Positions 1 to 8,002 of a stretch of DNA of 64,000 nt are shown here, piece by piece. Position numbers and translations under genes: made by a program. The notes beneath the pieces were generated by a model that worked only from the letters and a program-made list of their open reading frames with translations, had not been told where the DNA came from and did not search any database. Numbering within the stretch: the stretch's first letter is position 1; the number at the start of each line of letters is the position of its first letter. The DNA is from Rhodobiaceae bacterium (GTDB lineage Bacteria; Pseudomonadota; Alphaproteobacteria; Parvibaculales; Parvibaculaceae), in assembly GCA_003330885.1 (NCBI GenBank), contig CP030277.1, positions 682,001-746,000 of the forward strand. Direction: 5' to 3'.

Positions 1-24
1 ACGGAGATGTTCATGGATCCAGCC

Positions 25-798
25 TTAAGACGAGAAGAAAAGCGACGTCATTACATAGTTCGCCGCAAGAATAAGAATGGAAGAGGAGACAACAGCGTTT
101 GTTGTTGCGCGTCCGACACCTTGTGCACCCCCGCGGCTGTGAAAGCCCTGGTAGCAGCCCATGATGGCGATAATGAAACCAAAGATCGCTGATTTGATGA
201 GACCAGATGTGATGTCGTCAAGCTCCAGGAAATCGACGGTGGTCTTGATATAGACGCCAGAATTGAAGTCGAGCGTCTGTGTGCCAACCACGAATCCCCC
301 GAAAATACCGATCACATCTCCGATGAAAACAAGCGCTGGCAGCGTAATAACCGCCGCGACGACACGGGGCACGACCAAGTATTTGAAAGGGTTGGTCGAC
401 AGGGTTGAGAGCGCATCGATTTGTTCCGTGACACGCATGGTCCCAAGTTCAGCCGCAATGGCTGCCGCTGCGCGCCCGGCAACCATTAGGCCGCCCAGAA
501 CCGGTCCAAGTTCCCGAGTGATGCCAAGTGCCACAATCGTCGCAACGATGCTCTCAGAGTTAAACTGGTCGCTGCCATAATAAATTTGCAGGGCAAGCAC
601 GCCACCCGTGAAGAAAGCCGTTAGGGCAACGACGGGTAGGGAGAAATATCCGATCCGCATCATTTGCTGACCGATCAGCCGCCAGTACAAGGGCGGGCGA
701 AGGATATGGGTGACAGCTCTCCAGGTGAACAGGGACAACCGCCCGGTTTCGCCAAGAGCTGTGATCACAACATTGCCGATTATCGCCAGCGGATTCAA
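25..798 (-). CDS. mlaE: MlaE-family ABC transporter permease
   Basis: Inner-membrane permease of an Mla-type (MCE) phospholipid transport system, which moves lipids between the inner and outer membranes with an MlaF ATPase and an MlaD MCE protein. The 257-residue product has the usual family length. It has hydrophobic segments around residues 50-72, 85-115, 145-172 and 202-218, and the conserved family stretch GRAAAAIAAELG near residues 108-119. It lies 33 bp after alr on the same strand, so the two are probably co-transcribed. An mlaF ATPase gene would be expected just beyond the window edge. A matching mlaD lies about 61 kb away at 61117-61569, so the transporter genes appear split. Family call is secure; its assignment to that mlaD is inference. 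Confidence 0.93.
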   Translation of the reverse strand: MNPLAIIGNVVITALGETGRLSLFTWRAVTHILRPPLYWRLIGQQMMRIGYFSLPVVALTAFFTGGVLALQIYYGSDQFNSESIVATIVALGITRELGPVLGGLMVAGRAAAAIAAELGTMRVTEQIDALSTLSTNPFKYLVVPRVVAAVITLPALVFIGDVIGIFGGFVVGTQTLDFNSGVYIKTTVDFLELDDITSGLIKSAIFGFIIAIMGCYQGFHSRGGAQGVGRATTNAVVSSSILILAANYVMTSLFFSS

Positions 799-831
799 AC
801 CTATGCTCCCTCTGCCCCAGTCATAAATCTA

Positions 832-2019
832 TCAGTCAGCACTGATTCCAACCGACGAAGTGTACGTCCGGTGGTATCGATACCCCAAACGCGTAAGCAC
901 TTCGTAACCAACCGTACCTGCTGCCCGGGCAAGATCCCCCACAGTGACGGATTTTCCAATCAATTCTGCGAAAGATCCCCGTTTTGGAACGTCCGGTGGC
1001 AGATCGGTCACATCGACAGTGATCATATCCATGGAAACCCGTCCGATGACCGGGGCTGAGTGGCCGCCTATTGTCACCGAGACGCCACTCCCATCCGGGC
1101 TCCCGAGTGCTCGGAAATAGCCATCTGCATATCCGGTAGCAATTGTGGCGATCCGGGTAGGACGCTGAGCCGTAAAGGTGGCCCCGTAGCCGACCTGAGC
1201 GCCAGTTTCGATGGATTTCACCTGCATGATGCGAGCGGTCAGCGTCACGACAGGATGGAAGGGGTGGCCGGGATTAGGAAAGGGATTGGTGCCGTAAAGG
1301 CCAATCCCCGGTCGGACAAGGTCGTAGTGAAACCGCGAACCAAGCAGGATACCAGCCGTGTTTGCGAGGCTGGAGGGGGCCTCTGGGAGCTGAGCACGGA
1401 GTCTATCGAAACTCTTCTGCTGCTCGTTGTTTAAGGGATGATCCGCATCGTCTGCGCAGGCCAGATGGCTCATGACGAGGTCGGTCTCAAATGAGGCTGC
1501 GAGATCAGCTGCTGTGCTAATGTCGGCAACCTGAATGCCCAGACGGCGAATGCCTGTGTCTGCATGGAGTGCCGCTGGCAGCGGTCCGGTTTGCCCGCAA
1601 TAAGACGCCCAATCACGGACTTCTTCGAGGCTTGAGAGGCACGGACGAAGGTCTTCAGTTTCGAAAAGGCGTTCGGCCCCTTCATAGAGACCGTTCAGCA
1701 CATAGATCGTCGCCTTGGGGAGAACGGCGCGAAGTTCTGCACCTTCTAGGGCGGTGGCAACAAAAAAAGTCGAGCAGCCCGCCTGAGAAAGCGTGCGGGC
1801 AACCGGTACGAGCCCAAGGCCATACCCATCTGCTTTCACGCAGGCGCTCACTTCCGCAGATGTTTCAGATCGAATCAAGCGGTAATTGTCCGCGACCGCG
1901 TCCAGATTGATGTCGAGAGTTCCGCTGGAGGCGGCTGCACGAGCGCTATCTATCTCTTCAGCCTCGAGCCCCTGATCGGCCCCGGATCCGTGGGGAGTGC
2001 TGTCGGACGGCAAGGTCAC
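832..2019 (-). CDS. alr: Alanine racemase
   Basis: PLP-dependent enzyme interconverting L- and D-alanine for peptidoglycan synthesis in the cytoplasm. The 395 residues contain the PLP-lysine motif ACVKADGYGLG (Lys62), the HADTGIRRLG strand near 152-161, the catalytic-tyrosine motif VGYGATF (Tyr278) and RVSMDMITVDV near 327-337, all hallmarks of the family. The start is a GTG directly abutting the dnaB stop codon (TGA then GTG), with no in-frame ATG before the conserved fold, so the two genes look translationally coupled. About 30 N-terminal residues before the barrel are acidic and non-conserved, so the true start could lie slightly further in. Confidence 0.95.
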   Translation of the reverse strand: MTLPSDSTPHGSGADQGLEAEEIDSARAAASSGTLDINLDAVADNYRLIRSETSAEVSACVKADGYGLGLVPVARTLSQAGCSTFFVATALEGAELRAVLPKATIYVLNGLYEGAERLFETEDLRPCLSSLEEVRDWASYCGQTGPLPAALHADTGIRRLGIQVADISTAADLAASFETDLVMSHLACADDADHPLNNEQQKSFDRLRAQLPEAPSSLANTAGILLGSRFHYDLVRPGIGLYGTNPFPNPGHPFHPVVTLTARIMQVKSIETGAQVGYGATFTAQRPTRIATIATGYADGYFRALGSPDGSGVSVTIGGHSAPVIGRVSMDMITVDVTDLPPDVPKRGSFAELIGKSVTVGDLARAAGTVGYEVLTRLGYRYHRTYTSSVGISAD

Positions 2020-3525
2020 TCACTCCATATAGTCAGGGAGGCGGTCACTGTCGGCAAGGTCACTAAAGCGTGTGATTTCCGCTTCGAACTGCAATCGCAC
2101 AGTGCCGGTCGGACCGTGACGCTGCTTGCCGATAATGACTTCGGCCTTACCAAAGACCTGTTCCATATCAGTCTGCCATTGCAGATGTTCAGGCGTGCCC
2201 TCGGAAGGCTCGCGGCGGGAGACATAATATTCTTCTCGGAAAACAAACGTTACGACGTCTGCATCCTGCTCAATCGATCCTGATTCACGTAGGTCAGAAA
2301 GCTGTGGGCGCTTGTCATCCCGCGATTCAACCTGACGCGACAATTGGGAAAGCGCCATGATCGGAACATTAAGCTCTTTGGCGAGCGCTTTAAGTCCGGT
2401 CGTGATTTCGGTGACTTCCTGCACCCGATTATCGCTCGCCCGCCCAGATCCTGACAGCAGCTGGATATAGTCGACCACGATCAGGCCAAGCCCGCGTTGC
2501 CGCTTGAGCTTCCGCGCCCGTGCAGCCAGAGAGGCGATGTTGAGACCACCCGTGTCGTCAATGTAGAGAGGGATGCCTTCTAGCTCCCGGCTGGCATCGA
2601 CAAACTGGTGCCATTCATTCTCGTCAATCTTACCGCGTCTGATTTTGCCAGACGGGACCCGGGATTGTTCAGCCAACAGGCGTGTCGCCAATTGCTCAGA
2701 CGACATTTCCAGAGAGAAAAATCCAACAATGGCACCGTCTTTGACTTCAACCGTGCCGTCTGTGTGGTGCTCAGCCTTGTAGTTTTTAGCCACGTTGAAC
2801 GCAATATTGGTGGCAAGCGCTGTCTTGCCCATAGAGGGGCGGCCAGCAACGATGATCAGGTCAGACGGCTGAAGCCCACCCATCTGTTCATCAAGGTCTC
2901 GCAGCCCCGAGGAAATACCGGAAAGACCCCCATCACGTTCGTACGCTTGCGCTGCCATGTCGACGGCCATGCGCATGGAGTCTGAGAAGCTTTGAAAGCC
3001 ACCCTCATACTTGCCCTTTTCAGCAAGGCTGTAGAGAGACTGCTCAGCATCCATGATCTGAGCGGACGGTGGATCATCGACACTTGCATCAAAGGCGCGA
3101 TTGTGAATTTCCTCGCCAACCCGGATCAGATCGCGACGGACCGCCAGGTCATAAATCGTGCGACCATATTCAGCGACATTGATGATGGTTGTTGCGGCAC
3201 CGGCAAGACGGGCAAGGTATTGCGCGCCGCCGACTTCCTGCAGGGCTTCATCCTGATCAAAATAGCTTTTGAGCGTGACCGGCGTCGCGATGTGGCCGCC
3301 GGAAATCAGCTTCGACACCGCCTCAAATATGCGAGCATGAAGAGGCTCGTAAAAATGAGCTACTTCCAGAAAGGACGCGATGCGATCAAACGAATCATTA
3401 TTGATCAGGATCGCCCCGAGCAAAGCCTGTTCAGCCTCAATATTATGAGGCGCGACGCGATATTCCTCGTCGCCAGTTGCCGGGCCGGTTTCCAGTTCGT
3501 CATATGCAGGCAGCATGCTTTCCAT
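2020..3525 (-). CDS. dnaB: Replicative DNA helicase DnaB
   Basis: Hexameric helicase that unwinds DNA at the replication fork. The 501 residues show the N-terminal helicase-loading domain (about 25-130), a linker, and a RecA-like ATPase domain. Walker A is GRPSMGKTALA near 228-238, Walker B is LIVVDYIQLL near 350-360, and SQLSRQVESR follows near 395-405. It sits downstream of rplI and cfa and immediately before alr, close to the common alphaproteobacterial order rpsF-rpsR-rplI-dnaB-alr. The upstream gap (3526-3646) contains one DnaA-box-like 9-mer. Confidence 0.97.
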   Translation of the reverse strand: MESMLPAYDELETGPATGDEEYRVAPHNIEAEQALLGAILINNDSFDRIASFLEVAHFYEPLHARIFEAVSKLISGGHIATPVTLKSYFDQDEALQEVGGAQYLARLAGAATTIINVAEYGRTIYDLAVRRDLIRVGEEIHNRAFDASVDDPPSAQIMDAEQSLYSLAEKGKYEGGFQSFSDSMRMAVDMAAQAYERDGGLSGISSGLRDLDEQMGGLQPSDLIIVAGRPSMGKTALATNIAFNVAKNYKAEHHTDGTVEVKDGAIVGFFSLEMSSEQLATRLLAEQSRVPSGKIRRGKIDENEWHQFVDASRELEGIPLYIDDTGGLNIASLAARARKLKRQRGLGLIVVDYIQLLSGSGRASDNRVQEVTEITTGLKALAKELNVPIMALSQLSRQVESRDDKRPQLSDLRESGSIEQDADVVTFVFREEYYVSRREPSEGTPEHLQWQTDMEQVFGKAEVIIGKQRHGPTGTVRLQFEAEITRFSDLADSDRLPDYME

Positions 3526-3597
3526 GCCTCCGTTTTACGTCAATGAACGGAGCCACGGAAGCGAACGCTTGCGATTCGCAAAACTATTTTCGCTGCC

Positions 3598-3606
3598 TGT
3601 GGAAAA
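3598..3606 (-). promoter_or_regulatory. Possible DnaA box upstream of dnaB
   Basis: Read on the minus strand this 9-mer is TTTTCCACA, which fits the general DnaA-box consensus TTWTNCACA. It lies about 73 bp upstream of the dnaB start. A single 9-mer can occur by chance, so this is only a candidate regulatory site. Confidence 0.25.
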
Positions 3607-3646
3607 CGGGGACAAATTTGGGCGATAGTTTTAGTTCACCCAGCAA

Positions 3647-4888
3647 TCAACCGCCCGAGACACTTTTTTTCTGGACAAGCGGGGCGCAATGGTCTCGTTC
3701 CCAATCGGAGATGTAGTCGCGGGTGAGGGGGACTGCATCAATTTGCCGGGTTAGTTGGAATTGAAACACCACCATGCCTTCGTGCTGAAATGACGTCTCT
3801 GACCCGGCCAGATAAAATTCCCACATGCGCGCGAACCGCTCATCGTAGAGGGCAACGGCATCATCCCACCGCGCGAGGAAGCGTTCGCGCCAATGATGGA
3901 GCGTCGACGCATAATGCAGCCGCAAGACCTCCAGATCAGACAGAAGCAATTGGTGGCGTTCAAGCGTTGGCGCGACCTCGCTCAGCGCTGGAATGTACCC
4001 GCCCGGGAAAATATATTTCGCGATCCACGGATTGGTTGCGCCCGGTTCATCAAGTCGCCCGATGGTATGAATCAGGGCGATCCCTTGAGGTTTGAGAAGC
4101 GCGTGAACCTTGGCGGCAAACTCATCATAGTGGTGTACGCCGACATGTTCGTACATGCCGACAGAGACGATGCGATCAAATGTCTCGTCGACCTCCCGAT
4201 AGTCCTGGAGACGAAATTGGACGCGGTCTGAGAGACCGGCAAGAGCGGCTCTTTCGGTTGCGATTTTGTACTGCTCTTCGCTCAAAGTAACGCCGGTGAC
4301 GCGGGCACCGGTCTCCTGGGCGATGTAAAGGGCCATGCCGCCCCAGCCGCAGCCTATGTCCAGGACGTGGGTCTCTGGGGAAAGGTCCAGTTTCGCTGCA
4401 ATATGACGTTTCTTGGCCAGCTGGGCTGCCTCCAAGCCTACGTCCGGTGTCTCAAAATAGGCGCAGGAATATTGCTTGTCTGTATCCAGGAAGAGATCGT
4501 AGAGCCCAGCATCCAGATCATAATGATGGGCAACATTGGCGCGCGCTCTTCCGACCGGATTGAATTGATCAATCCGCCGCTTGGCCCGCCGGATACGTCC
4601 AACGAGTTTGGCGAGTGGATGGGCCCAGGCAATGCCGACATTGGAAAGGATGATGTCGAGCGCATCATAGATGCGCCCGGGAGCGTCGATGGTGAGAGTC
4701 CCATCCATGTAAGCCTCACCAAGCTTGAGGTATGGGTTTAGACCGAGCCCCCATTCCAGATTTTTTTTATGGAGCCGCATGGTGACGGGCGTGCCGTTGC
4801 CGTCGCCAAAATGGCGAGCGTCTCCCGACGCGTTGATGAGCGTCAGGTTGCCGTGTGAAATCAATCGATCGAGTACAAACGCAAACAT
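3647..4888 (-). CDS. cfa: Cyclopropane-fatty-acyl-phospholipid synthase
   Basis: SAM-dependent enzyme that converts double bonds of membrane phospholipid acyl chains into cyclopropane rings, usually as a stress or stationary-phase adaptation. The start at 4888 (413 aa) is set by an excellent AGGAGG ribosome-binding site at 4895-4900; a longer open frame up to 5101 runs through a terminator and a hairpin element and is not coding. Motifs seen include the SAM-binding VLDIGCGWGGMAL near 175-187, AHHYDLDAGLYDLFLD near 120-135, YSCAYF near 140-145, and GMYEHVGVHHYDEF further on. Its place between rplI and dnaB is not part of the usual ribosomal/replication cluster order, so it may be an insertion into it. 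Confidence 0.95.
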   Translation of the reverse strand: MFAFVLDRLISHGNLTLINASGDARHFGDGNGTPVTMRLHKKNLEWGLGLNPYLKLGEAYMDGTLTIDAPGRIYDALDIILSNVGIAWAHPLAKLVGRIRRAKRRIDQFNPVGRARANVAHHYDLDAGLYDLFLDTDKQYSCAYFETPDVGLEAAQLAKKRHIAAKLDLSPETHVLDIGCGWGGMALYIAQETGARVTGVTLSEEQYKIATERAALAGLSDRVQFRLQDYREVDETFDRIVSVGMYEHVGVHHYDEFAAKVHALLKPQGIALIHTIGRLDEPGATNPWIAKYIFPGGYIPALSEVAPTLERHQLLLSDLEVLRLHYASTLHHWRERFLARWDDAVALYDERFARMWEFYLAGSETSFQHEGMVVFQFQLTRQIDAVPLTRDYISDWERDHCAPLVQKKSVSGG

Positions 4889-4999
4889 TTTTCGCCTCCT
4901 GAACTTCAGGTGGCCGACAGCGCTTTTCCCCTCATTTGGCTGCCGAATGTCATTTGCGAGGAACCAATCCGAAGATTGCCGACCTGCGCCCCTAAACGA

Positions 5000-5057
5000 C
5001 GAACCACTGGGACCTTCATTGAAGGGCGAATTCCGTCTTAGATCAAGACGGTGGTTC
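5000..5057. repeat. Cloverleaf-like intergenic palindromic element
   Basis: An outer inverted repeat CGAACCA (5000-5006) / TGGTTCG (5051-5057) encloses two perfect hairpins: CCTTC-ATT-GAAGG, and CCGTCTT-AGATC-AAGACGG ending where the outer arm begins. Together they form a three-way-junction fold of about 58 nt. It is not a tRNA, because it has no proper acceptor or T stem. It lies between the rplI terminator and the cfa start. It may be a dispersed repeat or an RNA element; no second copy was recognised in the window. Confidence 0.5.
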
Positions 5058-5071
5058 GACTCTCGGGCAAC

Positions 5072-5098
5072 AAAAAAGGGCACCAAAGCGCCCTTTTT
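5072..5098 (-). terminator. Intrinsic terminator after rplI
   Basis: An inverted repeat pairs AAAAAGGGC with GCCCTTTTT around an 8-nt loop, followed on the minus strand by a run of T. It lies just downstream of the rplI stop at 5122 and separates the ribosomal operon from cfa. The symmetrical A/T tracts make it potentially bidirectional. Confidence 0.8.
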
Positions 5099-5121
5099 CA
5101 AACAGATAGACCGAAAGATGT

Positions 5122-5745
5122 TTATTCAGCAGGCTTTTCAGCTTCTTCTTCTGCTGCTGAGGCGTCCGTTTCTTCGGCTGCATCATCTTCAAGCTCTGGT
5201 GCTGCATCTTCTTCGAAGAATTCACTGGCATCCAACTCGTCGTCATCATCGTCGTTCATGGCGTTGATGTCTTCGCCGCGTGCCTGTGCTTCAGCTTCTT
5301 CTTCTGTGCGGGCAACATTCACGACCACAGTCGATGTCACTTCTGGATGAAGCTTCACGGCTACATCGTAAAGGCCGAGCGTTTTAATCGGTGCTGCGAG
5401 AACAATCTGTCCACGTGCAACGGAGAAGCCGCCTTCGGTCAAACCTTCCGCGATATCGCGAGGAGAAACGGAGCCGTAAAGCTGACCTGTCTCACCAGCC
5501 TGGCGGATCACGATGATTGAATAGCCTTCAAGCTTTTCATTGACCGCTTCAGCTTCTTTCTTCAGCTCAAGATTGCGAGCTTCCAGCTGTGCGCGATCTG
5601 CCTCAAAGCGTGAGAGGTTGTCTTTGTTGGCGCGCAATGCTTTGCCACGTGGCAGCAGGAAGTTGCGGGCATACCCGTCTTTGACCTGAACCACATCGCC
5701 CATCTGTCCGAGCTTTTCAATTCGCTCCAGAAGAACCACTTCCAT
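5122..5745 (-). CDS. rplI: Large ribosomal subunit protein L9 with acidic tail
   Basis: L9 of the 50S subunit. The first ~150 residues are canonical: [35 protein letters not shown], a connecting helix, and a C-terminal domain with [13 protein letters not shown]. Residues ~150-207 form an extra tail almost entirely of D, E, A and T. E. coli L9 is about 150 residues, so this is a clear extension; similar tails occur in other Alphaproteobacteria. The start codon overlaps the stop of the DUF2232 gene by one base (TAATG), indicating coupling within the rpsF-rpsR-DUF2232-rplI operon. Confidence 0.96.
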   Translation of the reverse strand: MEVVLLERIEKLGQMGDVVQVKDGYARNFLLPRGKALRANKDNLSRFEADRAQLEARNLELKKEAEAVNEKLEGYSIIVIRQAGETGQLYGSVSPRDIAEGLTEGGFSVARGQIVLAAPIKTLGLYDVAVKLHPEVTSTVVVNVARTEEEAEAQARGEDINAMNDDDDDELDASEFFEEDAAPELEDDAAEETDASAAEEEAEKPAE

Positions 5746-6809
5746 TAACTTATCTCCTTGCCCGTCGGGGCCTCAGATTGTGCGAACCGGGCGCGCAAGG
5801 CAGCCCAGGGTTCCGCGAGTCCGATCAGGCAGACCGGTACGATCAGCCATCCGGTAAAAATCAGCAAAACATAAAAAACGCCCAGAAGTGCGATCCGGGC
5901 CGTCCAAGCGCGCGAAATAGCATGGATTACCGCCAGACCCAACAGAAAATATGGGACAAGCAGCGCAATCATGATCGCACCGCCCAATTGGGCCGCCGAA
6001 CCGGGGATGAGCGACAGGATCAGCGCTGCCAGAAAGAGGGCCAGAAGGAAAGGGGGATACTCAATATCCAGCAGGTTCGGGGTAGGTCGCAGGTGGTGGC
6101 CAGCACGCTCCAGAATGACCTGAGCGAGCCACATATTCCCTAACGTGAGCAGGCTCCAGGCCATGACCACAAAGGCCGGCAGGGCGATCACGATGAGGCT
6201 GAGGATGCGTTCTGGGTCTGCACTGAGACCTAGCTCTCGAAGCCCGGCTTCAATTGCACGGCCCTCAATGAGGTCTTCTGCCAAAAGTATTCTCAGCGCG
6301 CCTTCAAGGCCACCCTCGACGCCCATGGCCATTGTTGAGAGGCCCGACACAACTAGCACGCCGACGGCGATGAGTGCCGTCCAGACAGCCAGCGCGCCTG
6401 CGGGATACCATTCTGTGACGGCGGGGTCTTCGGGTTCCTCAGTGGCGGCAGTCTCAGCCTCTGCTGGTTCGCCTTTGCGTGCCAAACGAGCGGCATCAGC
6501 AGGCGTGAGGCGCGGAGCGCTCTCTTGATGATGCAGAAGAGCAAGGTGGACGAGCCAGGCGACAGCAAGGCCATCTGCCACCAGAAACACAAGCCCGGCG
6601 GTAAAGCTGGAGGTAGAGGAGAGGACGACGAATCCCGTTACTGCGGCAATGAGGGCCGATCTGGAGCCCCAGCCGAGACCTGCCAGAAAAACAGGAAGGG
6701 CGGCAAAGAAGAGGGGGAGGCCCAGAATCGGCGAGCCGACACCGGCTGTTAGAAACAACAACGCCCCGGCAAGACCGGCCCCAACACCGATGGCCCAATA
6801 TGGCGGCAT
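5745..6809 (-). CDS. DUF2232 family integral membrane protein
   Basis: A 354-residue polytopic membrane protein with at least seven hydrophobic segments, concentrated at residues 5-95, 130-165, 200-235 and 255-335. A hydrophilic, acidic loop lies near 95-130. The pattern and its place between rpsR and rplI match the DUF2232 (YybS-like) family often found in alphaproteobacterial ribosomal operons. No catalytic motif is seen and its biochemical role is unknown. It is coupled to rplI by a 1-bp overlap, so its expression is tied to ribosome synthesis. Confidence 0.85.
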   Translation of the reverse strand: MPPYWAIGVGAGLAGALLFLTAGVGSPILGLPLFFAALPVFLAGLGWGSRSALIAAVTGFVVLSSTSSFTAGLVFLVADGLAVAWLVHLALLHHQESAPRLTPADAARLARKGEPAEAETAATEEPEDPAVTEWYPAGALAVWTALIAVGVLVVSGLSTMAMGVEGGLEGALRILLAEDLIEGRAIEAGLRELGLSADPERILSLIVIALPAFVVMAWSLLTLGNMWLAQVILERAGHHLRPTPNLLDIEYPPFLLALFLAALILSLIPGSAAQLGGAIMIALLVPYFLLGLAVIHAISRAWTARIALLGVFYVLLIFTGWLIVPVCLIGLAEPWAALRARFAQSEAPTGKEIS

Positions 6810-6886
6810 GGGAAGATCTCCGAGGCGATTAACAAACGTCTAAAAAGGCCGGGCAGAGGCGACGCCGTCTGCCCGACCGGGAATTT

Positions 6887-7132
6887 TTAGCTGATCAGGT
6901 AAGGCAGCAAAGCGAGGAAGCGGGCACGTTTGATCGCACGGGCAAGCTCACGCTGCTTTTTAGCTGATACGGCGGTGATCCGGCTTGGCACGATCTTGCC
7001 GCGCTCAGATACATAACGCTGCAGCAATTTCGTATCCTTGTAGTCAATCTTTGGCGCGTTGGAGCCAGAGAAAGGACATGTCTTGCGACGACGGAAGAAA
7101 GGCCGACGAGCGGCTGTTTGTGGGACACTCAT
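6887..7132 (-). CDS. rpsR: Small ribosomal subunit protein S18
   Basis: S18 of the 30S subunit, which binds 16S rRNA as a dimer with S6. The 81 residues contain the diagnostic [33 protein letters not shown] (about 29-47) and the terminal [21 protein letters not shown]. The start overlaps the rpsF stop by 4 bp, consistent with stoichiometric production with its partner. Confidence 0.97.
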   Translation of the reverse strand: MSVPQTAARRPFFRRRKTCPFSGSNAPKIDYKDTKLLQRYVSERGKIVPSRITAVSAKKQRELARAIKRARFLALLPYLIS

Positions 7133-7611
7133 TCGCTTTTCTCCTCAACAGCAGCGGCAGGAGCAGCTTCGGCAGCTGCAGCTTCACGGGGCGCGCGATC
7201 TTCACGCGGGCCACGATCACGGTCACCGCCACGGAAACCGCCGCGATCTCCACGATCACGATCGCCTCGGCCGCCACGGCCACGGTCGTTGCGGCTCTGC
7301 ATCATTGCTGATGGGCCTTCTTCATGCTCATCAACACGCAGTGTCAGGTGGCGCAGAACATCTTCGTTCAGACCCATCTGGCGTTCCATCTCAGCAACAG
7401 CTGCGTGGGGCGCATCAATGTTCAAAAGCTGGTAGTGGCCCTTGCGGTTCTTCTTCACCTTGTAGGAAAGGTTTTTGAGACCCCAATATTCGCTTTTTGC
7501 GATGGTGCCACCATTTTCGGTGATGATGTTGGAGAACTGCTCCGTCAGGTTTTCAACCTGCTGCGCGCTCACATCCTGGCGCGAAATAAAGACATGCTCA
7601 TAAAGAGGCAT
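7129..7611 (-). CDS. rpsF: Small ribosomal subunit protein S6 with RG/RD-rich tail
   Basis: S6 of the 30S subunit, partner of S18. Residues 1-~100 are the standard fold, with [33 protein letters not shown] and [16 protein letters not shown]. The remaining ~60 residues form a low-complexity extension, first Arg/Gly/Asp-rich (repeats of [10 protein letters not shown] and GGDRDRGP) and then Ala/Glu-rich. Such tails are common in alphaproteobacterial S6. First gene of the rpsF-rpsR-DUF2232-rplI operon, preceded by a leader of about 210 nt. Confidence 0.96.
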   Translation of the reverse strand: MPLYEHVFISRQDVSAQQVENLTEQFSNIITENGGTIAKSEYWGLKNLSYKVKKNRKGHYQLLNIDAPHAAVAEMERQMGLNEDVLRHLTLRVDEHEEGPSAMMQSRNDRGRGGRGDRDRGDRGGFRGGDRDRGPREDRAPREAAAAEAAPAAAVEEKSE

Positions 7612-7681
7612 ATCGGCCTTCCTTTCTCTAAGCGATCCGTCTGAAGACGTCGCTCAAAATACGGACCCCGGCGCAAAGCCC

Positions 7682-7708
7682 CCTTTGAGCCCCGGAAGGC
7701 TCTAAAGG
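7682..7708 (-). promoter_or_regulatory. rpsF leader hairpin, candidate S6:S18 autoregulatory site
   Basis: In the rpsF 5' leader CCTTT-A-GAGCC pairs with GGCTC-AAAGG (10 bp with a single bulged A in the minus-strand RNA) around a loop UUCCGG. Published S6:S18-binding leaders in many bacteria are hairpins containing a CCG trinucleotide that mimics the 16S site. The position and the CCG suit that role, but the match was made by eye only. Confidence 0.35.
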
Positions 7709-7825
7709 TGCATCAAAGAAGCGGAGACACCGGAAGCGCGGAGAACTCTCCTGCCAACCTTCCCAAGAGAAATGGGCAATTGGCGCTTCCTTCAGCCCCC
7801 AACCGGGGCCTCTCTGAAGCGGCGC

Positions 7826-7853
7826 ACTATAGTCAGGAAAAGGCAGGACGCAA
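7826..7853 (-). promoter_or_regulatory. Candidate promoter of the rpsF operon
   Basis: On the minus strand TTGCGT (7853-7848), a 16-bp spacer and TATAGT (7831-7826) resemble a sigma-70-type promoter. It would start a transcript with a ~210-nt leader before rpsF. Confidence 0.45.
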
Positions 7854-7902
7854 GGGGATTCAGCACTATTCGAACACGCGTTCTAGCCGGCGTTCCGCCA
7901 GC

Positions 7903-7930
7903 TTGACTCCCCTGAGCCACCCTGTATCTC
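7903..7930 (+). promoter_or_regulatory. Candidate promoter of the fabD cluster
   Basis: TTGACT (7903-7908), a 16-bp spacer and TATCTC (7925-7930), about 72 bp upstream of the fabD start. It is divergent from the rpsF promoter; the 7612-8002 gap thus serves both operons and no gene is seen in it. Confidence 0.5.
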
Positions 7931-8002
7931 TGTCCGCCTGACTTTGGCCCTATTTCAAGGGTTTTAAGGGTCACGAATGACAAAGGATTAAGGCGGGGAC
8001 GC

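Noticed and set aside
4985-5070. Possible tRNA ending GGTTCGACTCTC...
   Set aside because: The T-stem and acceptor stem cannot be paired, so it is not a tRNA despite the tRNA-like string.
4889-5101. N-terminal extension of cfa (71 further residues in frame)
   Set aside because: It passes through the rplI terminator and the cloverleaf element, and a strong AGGAGG site points to the ATG at 4888.
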